The notes beneath the pieces were generated by a model that was given only the letters and a program-made list of their open reading frames with translations, searched no databases and was not told the origin of the DNA. The position numbers and the translations under genes were made by a program. From JAOTVV01 sp039591075 (GTDB lineage Bacteria; Gemmatimonadota; Gemmatimonadetes; Gemmatimonadales; GWC2-71-9), in assembly GCA_039591075.1 (NCBI GenBank), contig JBDHEI010000074.1:1-11125 (forward strand): DNA of 11,125 bases. The letters are read 5' to 3'. This document shows positions 7,602-11,125 of this stretch, piece after piece; the first letter of the stretch is position 1; every line of letters begins with the position of its first letter.

Positions 7602-8339
7602 TCAGCGGCCCGAGGCGGGGGGCATGCCAAGCCCCACGTGGAGGTGGTCGGCGGTCCCCACGTGCCGCAGTGTCCGGAAGCCCATGAGGCGGAAATACCG
7701 CTCCATCAGCCAGCTCCGCCATCCCGGACGGCCGATCGTCCGCAAGTCCGCCGCGTGGACGTAGCCGTCGCCCTGGCGATAATGATGGGACCGATCGCGG
7801 ACCGGGAGTCCCATGCGCTCGTAGTCTTCCGGCTCGCGAGCCAGGTCCGTGATCACGAGATCGTCGTCCGCCAGGATCAACGTCGAGAGCGCGATGCGCA
7901 GGACCGGATGGAGCGTTCGATAGTACGAGCGCACTTCGGCGGTCTTGGTGTTGGTGTCGGCCACGTACAGGAGGGCATATCCGCAGTAGGCGAGCACCAG
8001 CGGAACGGCCACCCACTTCGCCACGGTCACGAGCCGTGCGCGGCCCGTGAGGGCGCGCGAGATCCAGGCGGCATACACCGTCAACAGGATGATCGTGATC
8101 CCTGCGGCAACGCCGAGCGCCACCCAGGTAGGGTAGTTCCATCGGAGGTACAACCAGGAACCGAGTCGCACGAGCAGGACGAACGGGAAGACGACGGCCA
8201 GGGCGAGCGTGAGCATGAGGCGCGGAATCGACTTGGCGCGGAACCGCCACGCGCGCCGCTCGCTCGGAGGCGCCGAAACATCGACGCTCCGAAGCCTGCG
8301 GTCGAAGTCAGCGAGGATGCGGCGGGTATCGTCGTCCAT
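7602..8339 (-). CDS. Membrane protein with C-terminal M15-like zinc peptidase domain (tentative)
   Basis: A 245-residue protein. The N-terminus (1-38) is charged and starts MDDDTRRILADFDRRL, and probably cytoplasmic. Three predicted membrane helices follow at about 40-60, 71-92 and 106-127. The remaining 118 residues form a soluble domain, probably on the outer face of the membrane. That domain contains LVITDLARE (161-169), SHHYRQG (184-190), HAADLRT (195-201) and ADHLHVGL (230-237). The order S-H...G...A-x-D-L-R-T...H-x-H-V resembles the zinc site of M15 D,D-carboxypeptidase/endolysin-type peptidases. However, the His-to-Asp spacing (12-13) is longer than the usual 7, so activity is uncertain. 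The ATG at 8339 directly follows an in-frame TAG three codons upstream, so it is the earliest possible start; an AGGAGGT at 8364-8370 is too far away to serve it. The gene lies 80 bases downstream of the zinc-knuckle gene on the same strand. Confidence 0.75.
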   Translation of the reverse strand: MDDDTRRILADFDRRLRSVDVSAPPSERRAWRFRAKSIPRLMLTLALAVVFPFVLLVRLGSWLYLRWNYPTWVALGVAAGITIILLTVYAAWISRALTGRARLVTVAKWVAVPLVLAYCGYALLYVADTNTKTAEVRSYYRTLHPVLRIALSTLILADDDLVITDLAREPEDYERMGLPVRDRSHHYRQGDGYVHAADLRTIGRPGWRSWLMERYFRLMGFRTLRHVGTADHLHVGLGMPPASGR

Positions 8340-8419
8340 ATACCCGCCCTACGTTGGTTTGGGACCTCCTGTTTCTAACCTGCCGCCGGCCCAACTCCAC
8401 GCCATCATCAGCCCGCCAC

Positions 8420-8641
8420 TCACCGTTTCGAGCGCTTTGTCTTGGACTTCCGCTTGGCGGCCTTCCGTTTGGCTGGCTTCCTCTTCGTGGTCTTTCGCTT
8501 CGTGCGCTTTCGCTTCACGGCCTTCTTCTTGACCGCGCGCTTGCTGCTCACGCCGGCCGCCGGCCGGTGCGCGACGCAGTAGTTTCCGCCCTCAACCGCG
8601 GGTGCGTTACATCCCCGTTTCAGACAGGTCACGACAGGCAT
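8420..8641 (-). CDS. Small zinc-knuckle protein with histone H1-like Lys/Arg tail
   Basis: A 73-residue protein in two parts. Residues 6-25 carry C-x4-C-x10-C-x2-H (C6, C11, C22, H25), with GC...YCVAH. This resembles the short CxxxGC...YCxxH zinc-binding motifs found in many small bacterial proteins. From residue 34 to the end the chain is almost only Lys, Arg, Thr, Ala and Ser. KRK blocks recur every 5-7 residues, as in histone H1-like, AlgP-type tails that bind nucleic acid without sequence specificity. I infer a nucleoid- or RNA-associated protein; no characterised homologue is recognised. The frame extends further upstream, but that part lies antiparallel-frame within the preceding gene. 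The start at 8641 places the first Cys next to the N-terminus and leaves a 20-base gap after the 180-residue gene, so an operon is likely. The Shine-Dalgarno site is weak. Confidence 0.75.
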   Translation of the reverse strand: MPVVTCLKRGCNAPAVEGGNYCVAHRPAAGVSSKRAVKKKAVKRKRTKRKTTKRKPAKRKAAKRKSKTKRSKR

Positions 8642-8661
8642 TCGGGCAGTCTCGACGTGTG

Positions 8662-9204
8662 CTAGTTGAAGATGGTGATGGTGGTGAGGACGGCAACCAG
8701 GCCGATCGCCACGAGCAGGAGCTTCTGCGCCCAGGCTACCAAGCCGGCCTTGCTCTTGGTCAGACGATCCACCTCTTCGTTGGCGGACCTCCACATCGAT
8801 AGCTGGTCTCCCACGAACCGCGGCAGGCGTTCCGCGATCTCTGCGGGGTCGCTGACACTGGAGAGATCGGTGATCAGCTCGTCGAGATTCTCTCCGAGCG
8901 GCGGTGCGACGACCTCGCGAACACGGAGCGAGAGGACAGCCAGGATAACGGTTACCGTGAGCACCCCGACTGCCACGGCTAAGATGGACTTCTCCAACCC
9001 ACCGGTATTCCCGCCCGTGAGATCGCGGACGAAGGCGAACGCGGCCGCCAGGAAAATGCCGGCAACCGTGATCGTCCCCTGCGCCTTGCCCTCGACGTGC
9101 CGCCACGTATCGGAGAGCTCCTTGTACTCGTCGCGATAGCTTTGGAGGGCACCCGCGAGCAGCTGGTCTCGAGCACTTTGCTGATCGGGCATGACGTAGG
9201 CCAT
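8662..9204 (-). CDS. Uncharacterised three-helix membrane protein
   Basis: A 180-residue protein of unknown function. An N-terminal amphipathic stretch (about 8-42, containing YRDEYKELSDTWRHVEGKAQG) leads into a membrane helix at about 43-59. A short loop precedes a second helix at about 73-95. A cytoplasmic or periplasmic helical segment follows (about 97-155, rich in Asp/Glu/Leu with WRSANEEVDRLTKSK), and a last helix at about 158-177 ends at the C-terminus. The arrangement of a hairpin of two helices, a linker and one tail helix loosely recalls small effector-type or stress membrane proteins (SLATT-like), but no diagnostic motif is present. The ATG at 9204 is chosen; the ATG at 9192 is an equally plausible start, since neither has a good ribosome binding site. 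It is the first gene of a minus-strand group of three and diverges from the permease genes. Confidence 0.75.
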   Translation of the reverse strand: MAYVMPDQQSARDQLLAGALQSYRDEYKELSDTWRHVEGKAQGTITVAGIFLAAAFAFVRDLTGGNTGGLEKSILAVAVGVLTVTVILAVLSLRVREVVAPPLGENLDELITDLSSVSDPAEIAERLPRFVGDQLSMWRSANEEVDRLTKSKAGLVAWAQKLLLVAIGLVAVLTTITIFN

Positions 9205-9416
9205 CCGTGAGGGGGAGCCGCGACGCGGCCTGCCGGCCAGCAGATAAGCTGTGCTAGCCGGCGTGCCCGTGCAACACCGCGCACAGCCAAACCGTCAGGG
9301 CTGCAGCGGCGGAGTGACGGGTTGGACGAGACGACCCGGGTGCCGGTGGTTGACTCAACACCGTCTTGAACGAACCTTGAGTGGCGGGCCGGGCGGCTTG
9401 TTGCTGAGGGGGACGA
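9205..9416. promoter_or_regulatory. Divergent intergenic region, promoters expected both ways
   Basis: This 212-base gap lies between the minus-strand membrane protein gene and the plus-strand permease pair, so both promoters must lie here or nearby. A TTGACT at 9350-9355 would be a fair -35 box for the permease operon. However, the hexamer 17 bases later (AACCTT) is a poor -10, so no promoter is called. No open reading frame or RNA gene is seen. Confidence 0.35.
9406..9413 (+). promoter_or_regulatory. Ribosome binding site of the first permease gene
   Basis: GAGGGGGA stands three bases before the GTG at 9417. It decides in favour of this GTG over the in-frame ATG at 9432 (residue 6). Confidence 0.6.
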
Positions 9417-10631
9417 GTGCGATTGCTGGTCATGGCGTGGAGGAATCTGTGGCGATACCGGCGCCGCACCGTCGTCACGGTTGCGGCCATGACCCTGGCA
9501 CTGTTGATCATGGTCCTCTACACGTCCCTCGTCGAGGGCTATCTACGCGACCTCGAACGCAACATCGTTGATATCGAGCTGGGTGATATCCAAGTCGTCG
9601 CGCCCGATTACCGCAACAATCCCTCCATCTACAGACGCATCGAGAATCCTGAGCAGCTGGTCGCACAGCTCCGCGACCGCGGGCTCCGCGCGTCCACCAG
9701 GCTCATCGGTGGTGGGCTGGGGGCAGCGGGTGAGTCATCGGCCGGCGTCATGCTCAAAGGCATCGATGTGGAGCAAGATGCGGCGGTGAGTGAGATCTCA
9801 GAACATCTGGCCAGCGGGCAGTGGCTCGATGCCACGGATCGGGCTGGTGTCGTCCTGGGGAACCGCCTTGCCAAGACCTTGGGGGTGGAGCCGGGTGACG
9901 AGCTCATACTGTTGGGGCAGGCTGCCGATGGCAGCATGGCCAACGATCTCTACACCATTCGAGGTGTCCTCCGGAGTATCAGCGACGACGCGGACCGGGC
10001 TGGCGTCTTCATGACCGAGCAGGCGTTCCGCTCGTTCTTTGTCATTCCCAGTGGCGCGCACCTGATCATGGTGCGCCGACCGGCCGAGCGGGATCTCTCG
10101 GTCGCGGTGGCTGAAGTGCGTGAGATTGCCGTCGGGCTGAACGTCGAAACGTGGCGGGACCTCGCCCCGATCCTGGCGTCGTTCCTGGACTCGACGCGAT
10201 CGCTCATCCTGATCGTGTTTCTCGTCATCTACGTCGTCGTGGCGATTCTCATCATCAACGCCATGCTGATGAGCGTATTCGAGCGCATTCGGGAGCTGGG
10301 TGTGCTCAAGGCCCTCGGCGTTGGCCCGGGACACGTCTTCACTCTGGTCTTCATGGAGGGTGGGTTGCAGACGGGAATTGCGATCGTCGTGGCCCTCGCG
10401 CTCAGCGTGCCGGGACTCGCCTATCTCGCCGATCACGGACTCGACTTGAGCGGCCTTGGAGGGATGTCGTTCGCGGGCATGGCGATCGACCCGGTGTGGC
10501 GCGCCGTCGTGACACCGATGACGATCATCGGCCCGGTCGTCACGTTGGTGGTTATCGTCACGGTATCGGTGCTCTATCCGGCGCTCAAGGCGGCCCGTAT
10601 CAGTCCGGTCGCCGCGATGCGGTACCAGTAG
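9417..10631 (+). CDS. FtsX/MacB-type ABC transporter permease (LolC/LolE-like)
   Basis: A 404-residue inner-membrane permease of the type that works with a LolD/MacB-like ATPase, moving lipoproteins or other envelope substrates by mechanotransmission. Layout: cytoplasmic N-terminus MAWRNLWRYRRR; membrane helix at about 18-38; a periplasmic MacB_PCD-like domain (about 40-255) with ELGDIQVVAPDY and a GVVLGNRLAKTLGV segment typical of the family; then three helices at about 262-285, 308-336 and 366-388. The FtsX-domain coupling segment FERIRELGVLKALG lies at 288-301. The C-terminal YPALKAARISPVAAMRY lies at 387-403. These are the hallmarks of four-helix FtsX-like permeases. The GTG start has a strong ribosome binding site. 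A second homologous permease begins 10 bases after the stop, so the two probably form a heterodimer. The transported substrate cannot be read from the sequence. Confidence 0.92.
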   Translation: MRLLVMAWRNLWRYRRRTVVTVAAMTLALLIMVLYTSLVEGYLRDLERNIVDIELGDIQVVAPDYRNNPSIYRRIENPEQLVAQLRDRGLRASTRLIGGGLGAAGESSAGVMLKGIDVEQDAAVSEISEHLASGQWLDATDRAGVVLGNRLAKTLGVEPGDELILLGQAADGSMANDLYTIRGVLRSISDDADRAGVFMTEQAFRSFFVIPSGAHLIMVRRPAERDLSVAVAEVREIAVGLNVETWRDLAPILASFLDSTRSLILIVFLVIYVVVAILIINAMLMSVFERIRELGVLKALGVGPGHVFTLVFMEGGLQTGIAIVVALALSVPGLAYLADHGLDLSGLGGMSFAGMAIDPVWRAVVTPMTIIGPVVTLVVIVTVSVLYPALKAARISPVAAMRYQ

Positions 10632-10641
10632 GGGGGTGGGC

Positions 10642-11125
10642 ATGCGGGCGCGCGGGTCGAGCTTGGCGGTGATGGCATGGCGTAACCTGTGGCGCAACCG
10701 GCGCCGCACGCTGTTGACGCTGTCGTCCATCGCTTTCGGGGTGTTCCTCGCGGTCCTGTTCACCGCAATGCAGGATCGCAACTGGACCGACATGATCAAC
10801 TTCGCCGCGCGCCTCGGTGCCGGACACGTGACGTTGCAGCACCCTGACTATCTCGAAGCGCCAACGTTGTCCAAGACGGTGCAGGGGGTGGATGCCCTGA
10901 AACACCTGGCCCGCGCCAAACCCGGAGTGGTGCGGGCGGTCGAGCGCGTCGTTGGTCAAACGATGCTGAATACCGCGCGCGAGAGTCGTGGCGCCGGGTT
11001 CATCGCCATCGATCCACTCGCAGAAGACTCGACCACGTTCACGGTACTCGGCGCCGTGGTGACCGGTGCATCGTTCACCACCAGCCGCGACAAGGGAATC
11101 ATTCTCGGTGAGCGTCTGGCCGCGA
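10642..11125 (+). CDS. Second FtsX/MacB-type ABC permease (3' end cut by window edge)
   Basis: The first 161 codons of a second permease, read directly from the sequence. The start MRARGSSLAVMAWRNLWRNR matches the MAWRNLWR-x-RRRT opening of the upstream gene. A membrane helix at about 23-43 is followed by the beginning of the periplasmic domain, with GAGHVTLQHPDYLEAP at 59-74 and GIILGERLAA at 152-161. These parallel ELGDIQVVAPDYRNNP and GVVLGNRLAK in the first permease. The ATG at 10642 has GGGGGGTGGG just upstream (10631-10640) and begins 10 bases after the first permease stops, so the pair is one operon. The remaining domain and the three C-terminal helices lie beyond the window. Confidence 0.88.
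   Translation, partial: MRARGSSLAVMAWRNLWRNRRRTLLTLSSIAFGVFLAVLFTAMQDRNWTDMINFAARLGAGHVTLQHPDYLEAPTLSKTVQGVDALKHLARAKPGVVRAVERVVGQTMLNTARESRGAGFIAIDPLAEDSTTFTVLGAVVTGASFTTSRDKGIILGERLAA

Noticed and set aside
6554..7630. 358-codon minus-strand frame
   Set aside because: It is antisense to the M20 peptidase, with Arg/His-rich sequence and no recognisable domain.
8364..8370. Perfect AGGAGGT on the minus strand upstream of the M15-like gene
   Set aside because: It is 24 bases from the ATG, and no start codon lies at the proper distance, so it is probably fortuitous.
7383..8378. 331-codon plus-strand frame
   Set aside because: It is antisense to the M15-like membrane protein and overlaps the end of the M20 gene out of frame; no coding signal of its own.
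8642..9106. Upstream in-frame extension of the Lys-rich gene to 228 codons
   Set aside because: The added part overlaps the 180-residue membrane protein gene in another frame and has typical shadow composition. The start at 8641 fits the zinc knuckle and leaves a normal operon gap.
9798..10799. 333-codon minus-strand frame
   Set aside because: It is antisense to both permease genes, rich in His/Arg/Asp, with no domain.
1..11125. Search for CRISPR arrays, tRNA/rRNA genes, IS ends, integrases and toxin-antitoxin or defence modules
   Set aside because: None was seen. The only repeats are the two short GGTANGAC arrays, which lack spacer structure.

Overview
This 11.1 kb window is a GC-rich stretch of bacterial chromosome, about 63-75 % GC in the genic lines counted by hand. 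It looks like a soil or sediment bacterium from a phylum such as Gemmatimonadota or Acidobacteriota. That guess rests on the high GC, the fused aspartokinase-homoserine dehydrogenase, the secreted and cytosolic dipeptidases, the LolC/MacB-type permease pair and the intergenic GGTANGAC tandem repeats. No marker gene fixes the phylum. There are no tRNA, rRNA, CRISPR, integrase or transposase genes.

Left part, minus strand (1-3031): an amino-acid biosynthesis operon. thrA encodes an 820-residue bifunctional aspartokinase-homoserine dehydrogenase. Its stop overlaps by 4 bases the start of asd (aspartate-semialdehyde dehydrogenase), which runs off the left edge. Together they cover the first three steps from aspartate to homoserine. 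The ThrA is of the fused type, while the Asd resembles the fungal/archaeal branch.

3032-3583: a stretch of lower GC (about 52-62 % by line) with no intact gene. It carries the N-terminal third of a SAM-dependent methyltransferase, apparently a decayed remnant.

3584-5811, minus strand: a GTG-started M19 (membrane dipeptidase family) hydrolase with an HxH instead of the usual HxD metal motif. It lies downstream of a 341-residue uncharacterised protein carrying an H-x-H-D-x-E motif. The two may be co-transcribed.

6002-7537, plus strand: a secreted M20 zinc dipeptidase of the PepV type. It is bracketed by short tandem arrays of an 8-base unit, GGTANGAC; the downstream array contains its stop codon.

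7602-9204, minus strand: three small genes in transcription order. They are a three-helix membrane protein, a 73-residue zinc-knuckle protein with a histone H1-like Lys/Arg tail, and a membrane protein whose C-terminal domain resembles M15-type zinc peptidases.

9417 to the right edge, plus strand: two adjacent FtsX/MacB-type ABC permeases, the second cut by the window end, resembling a LolC/LolE-type pair. Their ATPase is not in view and may lie downstream.

Overall this is a housekeeping and cell-envelope region rather than a defence or mobile island. The least explained parts are the zinc-knuckle/H1-tail protein with its membrane neighbour, the 341-residue HxHDxE protein, the divergent M15-like membrane protein and the repeat arrays around the M20 gene.
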